A model generated the notes under the pieces. The model saw only the letters and a program-made list of their open reading frames with translations. It was not told where the DNA came from and did no database searches. From positions 62,001 to 126,000 of the forward strand of contig NZ_CANMFC010000008.1 of NCBI RefSeq assembly GCF_947497025.1: 64,000 nucleotides of DNA, read 5' to 3'. Position 1 is the first letter of the stretch. Each line of letters opens with the position of its first letter. The DNA is from an uncultured Kushneria sp. (GTDB lineage Bacteria > Pseudomonadota > Gammaproteobacteria > Pseudomonadales > Halomonadaceae). Position numbers and translations under genes: made by a program. Positions 48,225 to 56,631 of this stretch are shown here, in pieces.

Positions 48225-50906
48225 ATGAGTCTGGAGGCAAGAGAAGATCACGATCCGATCGAGACAAGGGAGTGGTTGGAAGCCCTGACATCGGTAGTGG
48301 ACCGTGAAGGTGAGGAGCGTGCTCAGTATATTCTGAGCCGTCTGGCTGATCGCTTGCGCCGTGATGGCAAGCTGCCGCCGTTCTCCGTGAACACGCCTCA
48401 TCGCAATACCATCCCCGTTCATCGCGAGGCAAAGCTGCCCGGCGACATGTTCATGGAGCGCAAGATCCGCTCCGCGATCCGCTGGAACAGCGTGGCGCAG
48501 GTCATCCGCGCCAACAAAAAGCACAAGGGACTGGGCGGCCACCTGGCCAGCTACATGTCCTGTGCCGTACTTTACGAAGTGGGCTTTAACCATTTCTTTC
48601 GTGCCGACAGCGATGAGCAAAAGGGCGATCTGGTCTACATACAGGGCCATGTAACGCCCGGTATTTATGCCCGCTCCTTTCTCGAAGGGCGTCTGACCGA
48701 AGAGCAGCTGGATACCTTTCGCCAGGAAGCCGTGGCTGAAGGTCTGTCTTCCTATCCCCACCCATATCTGATGCCGGATTACTGGCAATTCCCGACTGTC
48801 TCGATGGGTCTGGGACCGATTCAGGCCATTTACCAAGCGCACGTCATGAAGTACATGAACGCGCGTGGCCTGGCGGATATGGGCGATCGCAAGGTCTGGG
48901 CCTTCCTGGGTGACGGCGAGTGCGACGAGCCGGAATCGCTTGGTGCACTGCATCTGGCCAGCCGTGAAAAGCTCGACAACCTGATTTTTGTCATCAACTG
49001 CAACCTGCAGCGTCTTGACGGCCCGGTACGCGGTAACGGCCGCATCATGGACGAGCTTGAAGGCATGTTCCGTGGCGCCGGCTGGAATGTCATCAAGGTG
49101 GTCTGGGGCGGTCTCTGGGACCCGCTGTTCGAGCAGGACAGCAAGGGCATCATGCAAAAGCGCATGGATGAGGCAGTCGACGGCGAGTACCAGAACTTCA
49201 AGGCCCGCGGCGGCGCCTATACCCGCGAGAATTTCTTCGGCAAGTACCCCGAGACTGCCGATATGGTCAAGGACTACTCTGATGAGGATATCTATCGCCT
49301 CAATCGTGGTGGTCATGACCCGCAGAAGATGTATGCGGCCTACCATGAAGCGGTCAACAATGCCGGCGGCCGACCCACGGTCGTACTGGCGCACACCGTC
49401 AAGGGGTATGGCATGGGCGGCGGCAGCGGCGAAGCCGATATGGAAGCCCACCAGATCAAGTCGATGGAAACCGATGCCCTGAAGGTCATGCGTGATCGTT
49501 TCGGCATTCCGGTCTCTGACAAGCAGCTTGAAGAGGGCATGCCCTACTACAAGCCGGATGACGATAGCCCCGAAATGCGCTATCTGCATCAACGGCGCAA
49601 GCAGCTGGGCGGCTATCTGCCGGCGCGCAAAAACGATTTCGAGCCCATCGAAATTCCGGGGCTGGATGACAAGATGTTCGCGACGCAGACCAGAGGATCC
49701 GGCGATCGTGAAATCTCCACCACCATGTCGTTTGTGCGCGTGCTCAACGGCCTGGTGAAAAACAAGCAGTTCGGCCAGCAGGTCGTGCCCATCATCCCCG
49801 ATGAAGCGCGTACCTTCGGCATGGAAGGCATGTTCCGCCAGATCGGTATCTACGCGGCAGAAGGCCAGAAGTACGAGCCGATGGATACCGGCCAGATCAT
49901 GTACTACCGCGAGGATCAGAAGGGTCAGATTCTCGAGGAAGGCATCAACGAGGCCGGCTCCATGGCGGCCTGGATCGCGGCGGCGACCTCCTATGCCAAC
50001 CATCACGTGCCGCTGCTGCCGTTTTACGTCTACTACTCGATGTTTGGCTATCAGCGCGTGGGCGATCTGGTCTGGGCAGCGGGCGACCTGCAGGCACGAG
50101 GCTTCATGGTCGGCGGGACTGCCGGACGTACCACCATCAACGGTGAAGGCCTGCAGCACCAGGATGGCCACAGCCATATCCTGATGTCCACGGTGCCCAA
50201 CTGCCGCTCCTACGATCCCTGCTATGGCCATGAGCTGGCGGTCATCATGCAGGACGGTCTCAAGCGCATGTATCAGGACCGCGAAAGCTGCTTCTACTAC
50301 CTGACGGTCATGAACGAAAACTACGTCCATCCCGAAATGCCGGAAGGCAGCGAGGAAGGCATCATTCGTGGCATGTACCTGCTTCAGGAAGGCGAGAGCG
50401 ACAAGAAGCAGCCGCGTGTCCAGCTGCTGGGCAGCGGCACCATCCTACGGGAAGTGGAAGCCGCCGCCGAGCTCTTGCGTGATGACTTTGGCGTCACCGC
50501 CGATGTCTGGAGCGTGACCAGCTTCAACGAGCTGCGTCGTGAAGCGCTGGAGTATGATCGTCAGCAGTTCCTCAATCCTGAAGGCGAGCAGCAAAAGCCG
50601 TGGGTCACGAGCTGTCTGGAAGGCCGCGAAGGGCCGGTTATTGCCTCCACGGACTACATGAAGCTCTATGCTGATCAGGTGCGTGCTTGGGTACCATCTG
50701 ACTTCCACGTTCTGGGCACCGATGGTTTCGGCCGCTCGGATACGCGTGAACATCTGCGTCGTTTCTTCGAAGTCGATCGTTACTTTGTCACCGTACTGGC
50801 GCTGCGCGCGCTGGCCAATCGTGGCGAGATCGATGCCAAAGTCGTCAGTGACGCGATGAAAAAATATGACATCGACCCCAGCAAACCCAATCCGCTGGTG
50901 AGCTGA
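48225..50906 (+). CDS. aceE: Pyruvate dehydrogenase E1 component (homodimeric)
   Basis: An 893-residue thiamine-diphosphate enzyme that decarboxylates pyruvate and loads acetyl onto the E2 lipoyl groups. TPP motif GDGECDEPE (from residue 230) ends in the NCNLQRLDGPVRGN stretch; GHVTPGIYARSFLEGR and GGTAGRTTINGEGLQHQDGHSH are also typical. The length matches the single-chain E1 of gammaproteobacteria. GGAGAG lies 7 bases before the ATG at 48225; the longer upstream frame is not conserved. Followed by aceF after 83 bp. Confidence 0.96.
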   Translation: MSLEAREDHDPIETREWLEALTSVVDREGEERAQYILSRLADRLRRDGKLPPFSVNTPHRNTIPVHREAKLPGDMFMERKIRSAIRWNSVAQVIRANKKHKGLGGHLASYMSCAVLYEVGFNHFFRADSDEQKGDLVYIQGHVTPGIYARSFLEGRLTEEQLDTFRQEAVAEGLSSYPHPYLMPDYWQFPTVSMGLGPIQAIYQAHVMKYMNARGLADMGDRKVWAFLGDGECDEPESLGALHLASREKLDNLIFVINCNLQRLDGPVRGNGRIMDELEGMFRGAGWNVIKVVWGGLWDPLFEQDSKGIMQKRMDEAVDGEYQNFKARGGAYTRENFFGKYPETADMVKDYSDEDIYRLNRGGHDPQKMYAAYHEAVNNAGGRPTVVLAHTVKGYGMGGGSGEADMEAHQIKSMETDALKVMRDRFGIPVSDKQLEEGMPYYKPDDDSPEMRYLHQRRKQLGGYLPARKNDFEPIEIPGLDDKMFATQTRGSGDREISTTMSFVRVLNGLVKNKQFGQQVVPIIPDEARTFGMEGMFRQIGIYAAEGQKYEPMDTGQIMYYREDQKGQILEEGINEAGSMAAWIAAATSYANHHVPLLPFYVYYSMFGYQRVGDLVWAAGDLQARGFMVGGTAGRTTINGEGLQHQDGHSHILMSTVPNCRSYDPCYGHELAVIMQDGLKRMYQDRESCFYYLTVMNENYVHPEMPEGSEEGIIRGMYLLQEGESDKKQPRVQLLGSGTILREVEAAAELLRDDFGVTADVWSVTSFNELRREALEYDRQQFLNPEGEQQKPWVTSCLEGREGPVIASTDYMKLYADQVRAWVPSDFHVLGTDGFGRSDTREHLRRFFEVDRYFVTVLALRALANRGEIDAKVVSDAMKKYDIDPSKPNPLVS

Positions 50907-50929
50907 GGCGCCTGTCTCACAAAAGTGCC

Positions 50930-50956
50930 GCCGGGTGAGTGACACGCTCACCCGGC
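50930..50956 (+). promoter_or_regulatory. Intercistronic hairpin between aceE and aceF
   Basis: GCCGGGTGAG (50930-50939) pairs perfectly with CTCACCCGGC (50947-50956) around a 7-base loop. There is no T-run, so it is unlikely to be a simple terminator. It ends about 20 bases before the aceF ribosome binding site and may protect the mRNA 3' end or tune aceF expression. Confidence 0.55.
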
Positions 50957-50989
50957 TCGGGCAACGGCCAGGTGATAAGGAGCGCGACC

Positions 50990-53176
50990 TTGAGTAGTGA
51001 AATCATTAAGGTACCCGACATCGGGGGCAGCGAGGGCGTCGAGATCATCGAGATCTCCGTTCAGGCCGGCGATACGATCGAAGCCGAAGACACCATGATT
51101 GTGCTGGAATCCGACAAGGCCAGCATGGACATCCCCGCACCGAAGGCTGGCAAGGTCAAGAAGGTATTGGTCAGCGAAGGGGACAAGGTATCCGAAGGCG
51201 ACGACATTCTCGAGCTGGAAGCCGAGGGTGACGGCGACGCTGAAGAAGGTGATGGCGAGGCCGACGAGAGCGATGATGACAAGTCATCGGTCAAGGACAG
51301 CCGCAACGCCGAGCATCTTGAGGAAGAGGCTGAAGCCGACGAATCCGATGTTGAAGAAGACAAAAAGCCGAAGAAGTCCTCCGGCGGCAAGCGCACGGTA
51401 GAAGTGCGTGTTCCGGACATCGGTGGCAGCGAGAACGTTGAAATCATCGAGATCGCGGTTAGCGAGGGCGATGAGATTAGCGAAGAAGATGCGCTGATTA
51501 CCCTGGAGTCCGACAAGGCCTCGATGGATGTGCCCAGCCCCTATAGCGGCAAGCTGGTCTCTCTTGAGCTCAAGGAAGGCGACACCGTCTCCGAGGGCGA
51601 CCTGATCGGCACCATGGAAATCGCTGGCGAAGGCGATGATGATGCCGATGAGGACACTTCCGATGATGGCAATGGCGCCGATCATGAGGAAGAAGCCGAT
51701 GCCATCGGTGACGGTGAAGATGACGTTGAGGAGAGCGACAGCGAAGGCGGTCGTCAGGAGCTGCGTGTTCCGGACATCGGCGGTAGCGACAACGTTGAAA
51801 TCATCGAAGTCTCGATCAGCGAAGGCGATGAGATCAACGAGGAAGATGCGCTGATCACTCTGGAGTCCGACAAGGCCTCCATGGACATCCCCAGCCCCTT
51901 CAAGGGCAAGGTGGTGGAAGTCAGCGTCAAGGAAGGCGATACCGTTTCCGAAGGCGATCTGATCGGCTATATCGAAGTGGCCGGCAGCAAGCCCAAAGGC
52001 TCGTCCAAAAAGTCTTCCGGCGACAAGGCTGATTCGAAGAAAAAGTCCGACGATTCGGCCAAAAAGTCTTCAGATGACAAGTCTTCCGGGGAAAAGTCCG
52101 GTTCGAAAGGCAAATCCAGCGGCGGCTCGAAAGAGACCCAAAAGCAGGATGCGCCGGACGGCGAGGCGAAGAAGGATGAGGGCAGCTACGGCGGTGAGCC
52201 CGGTCCCGAGGCGCGTCGTCATCAGGGCGAAAGCACCTCCGGCAGCAGCGTTCATGCCGGGCCTGCCGTGCGCCTGATGGCACGTGAGCTGGGCGTGGAG
52301 CTTGCCGAGGTCAAGGCCAGCGGTCCGAAGGGGCGCGTGCTGAAAGAAGACGTGGATGCCTTCGTCAAGCAGGTCATGAGCGATCGCAAGAAGGGCGGCG
52401 GTGCTGCCGCTCAGTCGTCCGCGCCGGCGCAGGGTGGTGCCGGTATTCCGCCGATTCCGGCCATCGATTTCAGCCAGTTTGGCGAGATCGAAGAGAAGCC
52501 GATGGGTCGTCTGATGAAGGCGGGTGCGACCAATCTGCATCGCAGCTGGCTCAACGTGCCGCATGTGACCCAGTTCGATGAGGCCGACATCACCGAGCTT
52601 GAAGCCTTCCGCAAGGCGATGAAGGATGAGGCTGCACAGCAGGGCGCGAAGCTGACGCCGCTGCCGTTCATGATCAAGGCGGCCGCGCACGCACTGGCGA
52701 AGTATCCGCAGTTCAATGTGTCGCTGCATCCGGATGGCGACAAGCTTATCCAGAAGAAGTATTTCAACATTGGTGTGGCGGTGGATACACCCAACGGGCT
52801 GATGGTGCCGGTGATCCGCAACGTGGATCAAAAGGGTATTGTCGAGCTGGCAAAGGAAGTGATCGACCTGGCCGGCCGCGCTCAGGAAGGCAAGCTCAAG
52901 CGCGAAGAGATGCAGGGTGGCTGCTTTACCATCTCGAGTCTCGGTTCAATCGGCGGTACGGCGTTTACGCCCATCGTCAATGCGCCTGAAGTGGCCATTC
53001 TGGGGGTTTCGAAATCGCAGATGAAGCCGGTGTGGAACGGCAGCGAGTTCAAGCCACGGCTGATGTGTCCGCTGTCGCTGTCCTATGACCACCGTGCTGT
53101 TAACGGTGCCGATGCAGCACGCTTTACGGCGTATCTGGCAGCAATTCTGACCGATATTCGTCGACTGACCATGTAA
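50990..53176 (+). CDS. aceF: Dihydrolipoamide acetyltransferase (E2), three lipoyl domains
   Basis: A 728-residue E2 core of pyruvate dehydrogenase. Three lipoyl domains each carry the ESDKASMD motif with lipoylated lysines near residues 42, 176 and 296. They are joined by strongly acidic linkers (long runs of Asp, Glu, Ser), then a Lys/Ser/Gly-rich stretch. The E1/E3-binding domain follows (AVRLMARELGVELAEVKASGPKGRVLKEDV, near 425) and the catalytic domain, with H701 in DHRAVNGADAARF. No ATG fits: TTG at 50990 gives MSSEIIKVPDIGG and has AAGGAG 7 bases upstream. No E3 (lpd) gene follows; a terminator does. Confidence 0.95.
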   Translation: MSSEIIKVPDIGGSEGVEIIEISVQAGDTIEAEDTMIVLESDKASMDIPAPKAGKVKKVLVSEGDKVSEGDDILELEAEGDGDAEEGDGEADESDDDKSSVKDSRNAEHLEEEAEADESDVEEDKKPKKSSGGKRTVEVRVPDIGGSENVEIIEIAVSEGDEISEEDALITLESDKASMDVPSPYSGKLVSLELKEGDTVSEGDLIGTMEIAGEGDDDADEDTSDDGNGADHEEEADAIGDGEDDVEESDSEGGRQELRVPDIGGSDNVEIIEVSISEGDEINEEDALITLESDKASMDIPSPFKGKVVEVSVKEGDTVSEGDLIGYIEVAGSKPKGSSKKSSGDKADSKKKSDDSAKKSSDDKSSGEKSGSKGKSSGGSKETQKQDAPDGEAKKDEGSYGGEPGPEARRHQGESTSGSSVHAGPAVRLMARELGVELAEVKASGPKGRVLKEDVDAFVKQVMSDRKKGGGAAAQSSAPAQGGAGIPPIPAIDFSQFGEIEEKPMGRLMKAGATNLHRSWLNVPHVTQFDEADITELEAFRKAMKDEAAQQGAKLTPLPFMIKAAAHALAKYPQFNVSLHPDGDKLIQKKYFNIGVAVDTPNGLMVPVIRNVDQKGIVELAKEVIDLAGRAQEGKLKREEMQGGCFTISSLGSIGGTAFTPIVNAPEVAILGVSKSQMKPVWNGSEFKPRLMCPLSLSYDHRAVNGADAARFTAYLAAILTDIRRLTM

Positions 53177-53192
53177 CGGTTGAAAGTGCCAG

Positions 53193-53220
53193 AGGGCGGC
53201 TCTTCAGGGCCGCCCTTTTT
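53193..53220 (+). terminator. Terminator after aceF
   Basis: AGGGCGGC (53193-53200) pairs with GCCGCCCT (53209-53216) and is followed by a T-run. Confidence 0.88.
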
Positions 53221-53393
53221 GTAGAGGTGCAATGGGTCGGCGTCGTCAATATGTCGCAGAGTCGGCGACTTCACTTGTGCCTGCAGGGTGCCTGTCGTTA
53301 TTGTTGCGGTTTATTTTCAGATGGCCCGCCAGCCACGATGGTCTGGTGGCGTCGCCCCGGATCATGAGTCATTTATTGAAGGAGCGGTTTTTC

Positions 53394-54050
53394 ATGCGTT
53401 TGATCCTGTTGGGAGCCCCTGGTGCGGGTAAGGGGACGCAGGCCCGATTCATCTGCGAACGCTTCGATATCGTCCAGATTTCGACCGGCGATATGCTGCG
53501 AGCGGCCGTCAAGGAAGGCAATGAACTGGGCCTGAGGGTCAAGGAGATCATGTCTGCCGGTCAGCTCGTGTCCGATGATCTGATCATTGAACTGGTCAGG
53601 GAGCGTATCGCTCAGCCCGACTGTGCCAACGGCTTTTTGTTCGATGGCTTCCCCCGCACGATTGTGCAGGCGGATGCCTTGAAGGAAGCCGGTATCGATC
53701 TGGATCACGTGCTTGAAATCCACGTGGCCGATGAAGAGATCATCAACCGGCTCTCCGGGCGCCGCGTTCATCCCGGATCGGGCCGTGTCTATCATGTCGA
53801 TAATCATCCGCCGAAGCAGGAAGGTATCGATAACGAGACCGGTGAAGCGCTGATTCAGCGCGAGGATGACCGCGAAGAGACCGTTCGCCATCGTCTGGAT
53901 GTTTATCATGATCAGACCGAACCCCTGATTGCGTACTATCAGCAGTGGCAGGAGCAGGCTCCGCAAGAGGCACCGGCCTTTCACCGGATTGAAGGTGTGG
54001 GCAGCGTCGAGGAGATTCGTGCTCAGGTGGTCGAGGCGCTCTCTTCCTGA
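53394..54050 (+). CDS. adk: Adenylate kinase
   Basis: A 218-residue enzyme that balances ATP, ADP and AMP. P-loop GAPGAGKGT at residues 7-15, then [25 protein letters not shown] and a long LID domain ([21 protein letters not shown]) lacking zinc cysteines, the usual Gram-negative long form. AAGGAG is about 10 bases before the ATG at 53394; the longer frame upstream is not conserved. Confidence 0.96.
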   Translation: MRLILLGAPGAGKGTQARFICERFDIVQISTGDMLRAAVKEGNELGLRVKEIMSAGQLVSDDLIIELVRERIAQPDCANGFLFDGFPRTIVQADALKEAGIDLDHVLEIHVADEEIINRLSGRRVHPGSGRVYHVDNHPPKQEGIDNETGEALIQREDDREETVRHRLDVYHDQTEPLIAYYQQWQEQAPQEAPAFHRIEGVGSVEEIRAQVVEALSS

Positions 54051-54075
54051 TCGTTGATATCACAGCAGATTCTGC

Positions 54076-54112
54076 AAAAAGCTGCACGCCTCAGGGCATG
54101 CGGCTTTTTTTA
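54076..54112 (+). terminator. Terminator after adk
   Basis: An AAAAAGC...GCTTTTT hairpin with an extended, slightly imperfect GC stem (54081-54103) and a TCAG loop, ending in a T-run. Confidence 0.82.
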
Positions 54113-54285
54113 TGTCCGAATTTTCCTTTGGAATTGTGCAGTTATGAATATTTCTTGTGGGCTTTACTGAATGATTGAGCAGGCATGGTGTCTCTTCCAT
54201 GGCGGTGTCATGATGCGCTGCTTCCATGGCCCATACTCCTGTGCAATGTCATGGGTGGCCTCTGAAGCGCGGGCTCGAAAGCGTT

Positions 54286-54316
54286 TTGGACGGGCGTTGA
54301 GATACCTACGTATAAT
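54286..54316 (+). promoter_or_regulatory. Likely promoter of tsaB
   Basis: A consensus TATAAT (54311-54316) with TTGGAC (54286-54291) 19 bases upstream. The spacing is slightly long. The tsaB ATG is 35 bases after the -10 box. Confidence 0.55.
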
Positions 54317-54350
54317 GCCGCCTCATTTCCGACTCTGACGTAGCGAGCCC

Positions 54351-55034
54351 ATGACTAGCCTGCTGGCCCTTGATGCTTCCTCTTCTGCCTGCTCCGTGGC
54401 CCTTTGGATGGACGGTAATGTGATCGGCAGGGTAGAACATGCCCCGCGGGGTCATACCCGACGTCTCATGCCCATGATCGATGCACTTCTTGATGAGGCC
54501 GGCATGGCCCGTTCATCGCTGGATGCCATTGCCTATGGCCATGGGCCGGGCGCCTTTACCGGCATTCGTATCGCGGCCGGTGTGGCTCAGGGCATCGCCT
54601 ACGGTCTGGGGTGCCCGCTGCTGGGCGTCTCCACGCTACGGGCGCTGGCACACAATGCCTGGCAGCAGGACGGCGCCAGCCTCATCATGCCGGCACTCGA
54701 TGCCCGGCTGGGCGAGCTCTACGTGGCGCTTTACCGGGTCGACGAAGGACGGCTGGAAGCCGTGGTGGCCGATGGCGTCATGGCACCCGAGGCGCTGGTG
54801 CTGCCATCGTGTCCGCCCGGCTCGGTCACCATGATTGGCAGCGGTGTCGTTCTCATGGACAGGCTGTCGCCTGCGGTTCGGGAATATGCAGGAACAACGC
54901 TTGAGCATCGCGAACCCGAAGCCTGCGATATTGCACAACTGGCAGCCATGGATTTTGCCTCGGGGTTGATCACCAGCCCCCAGGAAGCCCTTCCCATTTA
55001 TCTGCGTGATCAGGTTGTTTCCAGCAAGCGTTAA
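54351..55034 (+). CDS. tsaB: tRNA t6A37 synthesis protein TsaB
   Basis: A 227-residue partner of TsaD and TsaE in adding threonylcarbamoyl to A37 of ANN-decoding tRNAs. LALDASSSACSVALW is the actin-like ATPase start, and GHGPGAFTGIRIAAGVAQGIAYGLGCPLLGVSTL is diagnostic for TsaB (YeaZ). It shares a strand with uppP and rsmJ. Functionally it feeds the substrate of TrmO encoded at 44 kb. Confidence 0.93.
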   Translation: MTSLLALDASSSACSVALWMDGNVIGRVEHAPRGHTRRLMPMIDALLDEAGMARSSLDAIAYGHGPGAFTGIRIAAGVAQGIAYGLGCPLLGVSTLRALAHNAWQQDGASLIMPALDARLGELYVALYRVDEGRLEAVVADGVMAPEALVLPSCPPGSVTMIGSGVVLMDRLSPAVREYAGTTLEHREPEACDIAQLAAMDFASGLITSPQEALPIYLRDQVVSSKR

Positions 55035-55045
55035 GGATGCTCTTT

Positions 55046-55843
55046 ATGGATTGGTTACATGTGGCGGTACTCTCTCTCATTCAGGGGCTCTCCGAATTTC
55101 TGCCTGTGTCGTCATCGGCACACCTGATTTTGCCATCACAGCTGTTTGGCTGGCCCGACCAAGGGCTGGCGTTTGATGTTGCCGTTCATGTTGGGACGCT
55201 TCTGGCCGTGTTGATGGCCTTTCGCAAGGATGTCATCGCCATTCTGGGCGGCTGGTTTGCGCATGTGTTCAAGCGACGCCCGAGCGAGGAAGCCCGTATC
55301 GGCTGGGCCGTGATTGCGGCCACCCTGCCGGCCGGTATTCTGGGCTTTCTCTGCGATGATCTGATCAGCAGCTATGCCCGATCGGGTCTGGTAATCGCGA
55401 CCACCACCATTTTGTTTGGTCTGTTGCTGTGGTGGGCAGACGTCAAGGGCATCAGAAGGCTCGTCATGTCGCAGATGACGCTTAAAAATGCCGTGCTGAT
55501 TGGCTTCGCGCAGGCACTGGCCCTGATCCCCGGCACTTCCCGTTCGGGTATTACCATCACGGCAGCGTTGCTTCTGGGTTATACCCGCCAGACGGCGGCG
55601 CGCTTTTCGTTTTTGATGTCGATTCCGCTGATTCTGGCGGCAGGGCTTTTCAAGGGCATCGAGCTTGCCGAGACCGGCGCCGATGCGCACTGGCTGCCCA
55701 TTCTGGCGGGTGTGATCCTGTCCTTTCTCTCGGCGCTGGCCTGTATCAAGCTCTTTCTCGCCGCGCTGGATCGCATCGGCATGCTGCCCTTTGTCATCTA
55801 TCGCATGATTCTGGGCGTCTTCCTGTTTATCTTTCTGGCATGA
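55046..55843 (+). CDS. uppP: Undecaprenyl-diphosphatase UppP (BacA)
   Basis: A 265-residue membrane phosphatase that recycles the lipid carrier of cell-wall synthesis. Both active-site motifs are present: GLSEFLPVSSSAHLIL near the start and ALIPGTSRSGITI near residue 160. About eight hydrophobic helices are visible. The ATG at 55046 follows AAGGA by 9 bases; an earlier in-frame ATG (55037) overlaps that site. Its stop overlaps rsmJ (ATGA). Confidence 0.94.
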   Translation: MDWLHVAVLSLIQGLSEFLPVSSSAHLILPSQLFGWPDQGLAFDVAVHVGTLLAVLMAFRKDVIAILGGWFAHVFKRRPSEEARIGWAVIAATLPAGILGFLCDDLISSYARSGLVIATTTILFGLLLWWADVKGIRRLVMSQMTLKNAVLIGFAQALALIPGTSRSGITITAALLLGYTRQTAARFSFLMSIPLILAAGLFKGIELAETGADAHWLPILAGVILSFLSALACIKLFLAALDRIGMLPFVIYRMILGVFLFIFLA

Positions 55844-56631
55844 CCTCTCAGGATTTTGGCACCCGTCCCGTGGTGCTGGGGGATAAGGCCCAGGACCATG
55901 CCCTGGCGCACCGGCTGGGGCTTGCGCTGGTGCCGACGCCGGGCAGAGATGATCTGTGGTTGCGCCATGGCGAGCACGGCTTGGAACTGGGCGGCGACAG
56001 GCGCCAGTTCGGGGCACCGATCCGGGCCGATCTGGTCGAGGGCGGCGTGGCGCATCGACGTCAGTTCGGTGGCGGGCGCGGTCAGCTGATCGCGCGTGCC
56101 TGCGGTCTGAAGCAGGGCATGTCACCGGACATCATTGATGCCACGGCAGGGCTCGGACGCGACAGCGCGGTACTGGCCTCGCTCGGATCGCGAGTCTTGA
56201 TGATCGAGCGTCATCCGGTCGTGGCCGCCCTGCTGTTTGACGCGCTGGCACGCGCCCGCAGGCTGGAAGCGCTGAATGCGCTGACGCGGCGCCTTTATTT
56301 TGTGGAAGGGGACAGCAGCCAGACGCTGTCAGAGCTGGTGGCGACCTCAAGCGTAGCGCCTCAGGTTATTCATCTGGACCCCATGTATCCGCATCAGGAC
56401 AAGTCGGCGCTGGTCAAAAAGGAGATGCGCCTTTTTCGCCGGTTGGTCGGAGATGATACGGACGCACCGCAGCTTCTGGCCCAGGCGCTCGATATCGCCA
56501 CTCATCGGGTGGTGGTCAAGCGACCAAAGGGCGCGCCGCCGATCGACGGCCCGTCACCCAGTCATGAGATCAGCTCCAAAAACAGTCGCTATGACCTTTA
56601 TGTGCATCGCTCACTAAAGCCTTCACGCTGA
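55840..56631 (+). CDS. rsmJ: 16S rRNA (guanine1516-N2)-methyltransferase RsmJ
   Basis: A 263-residue SAM-dependent rRNA methyltransferase. The N-terminal LRHGEHGLELGG, the block FGGGRGQLIARACGLK, SAM motif DATAGLGRDSAVLASLG, then HLDPMYPHQDKSALVKKEMRLFRRLVGDD and the VVKRPKGAPP segment match RsmJ (YhiQ). It overlaps uppP by 4 bp at its start and plsB by 9 bp at its end (convergent). Confidence 0.94.
   Translation: MTSQDFGTRPVVLGDKAQDHALAHRLGLALVPTPGRDDLWLRHGEHGLELGGDRRQFGAPIRADLVEGGVAHRRQFGGGRGQLIARACGLKQGMSPDIIDATAGLGRDSAVLASLGSRVLMIERHPVVAALLFDALARARRLEALNALTRRLYFVEGDSSQTLSELVATSSVAPQVIHLDPMYPHQDKSALVKKEMRLFRRLVGDDTDAPQLLAQALDIATHRVVVKRPKGAPPIDGPSPSHEISSKNSRYDLYVHRSLKPSR

Larger units (their letters stand above)
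54051..54350. other. Intergenic region adk-tsaB
   Basis: Holds the adk terminator at its left end and a likely tsaB promoter at its right end. Nothing resembling a gene is visible between. Confidence 0.5.

Noticed and set aside
51061-51516. Serine-rich minus-strand frame in aceF
   Set aside because: It is the complement of the Asp/Glu-rich lipoyl linkers.
51061-51950. Triplicated sequence in aceF as a possible mobile or tandem repeat
   Set aside because: The repeats are the three lipoyl domains of one E2 protein, a normal feature of the family.
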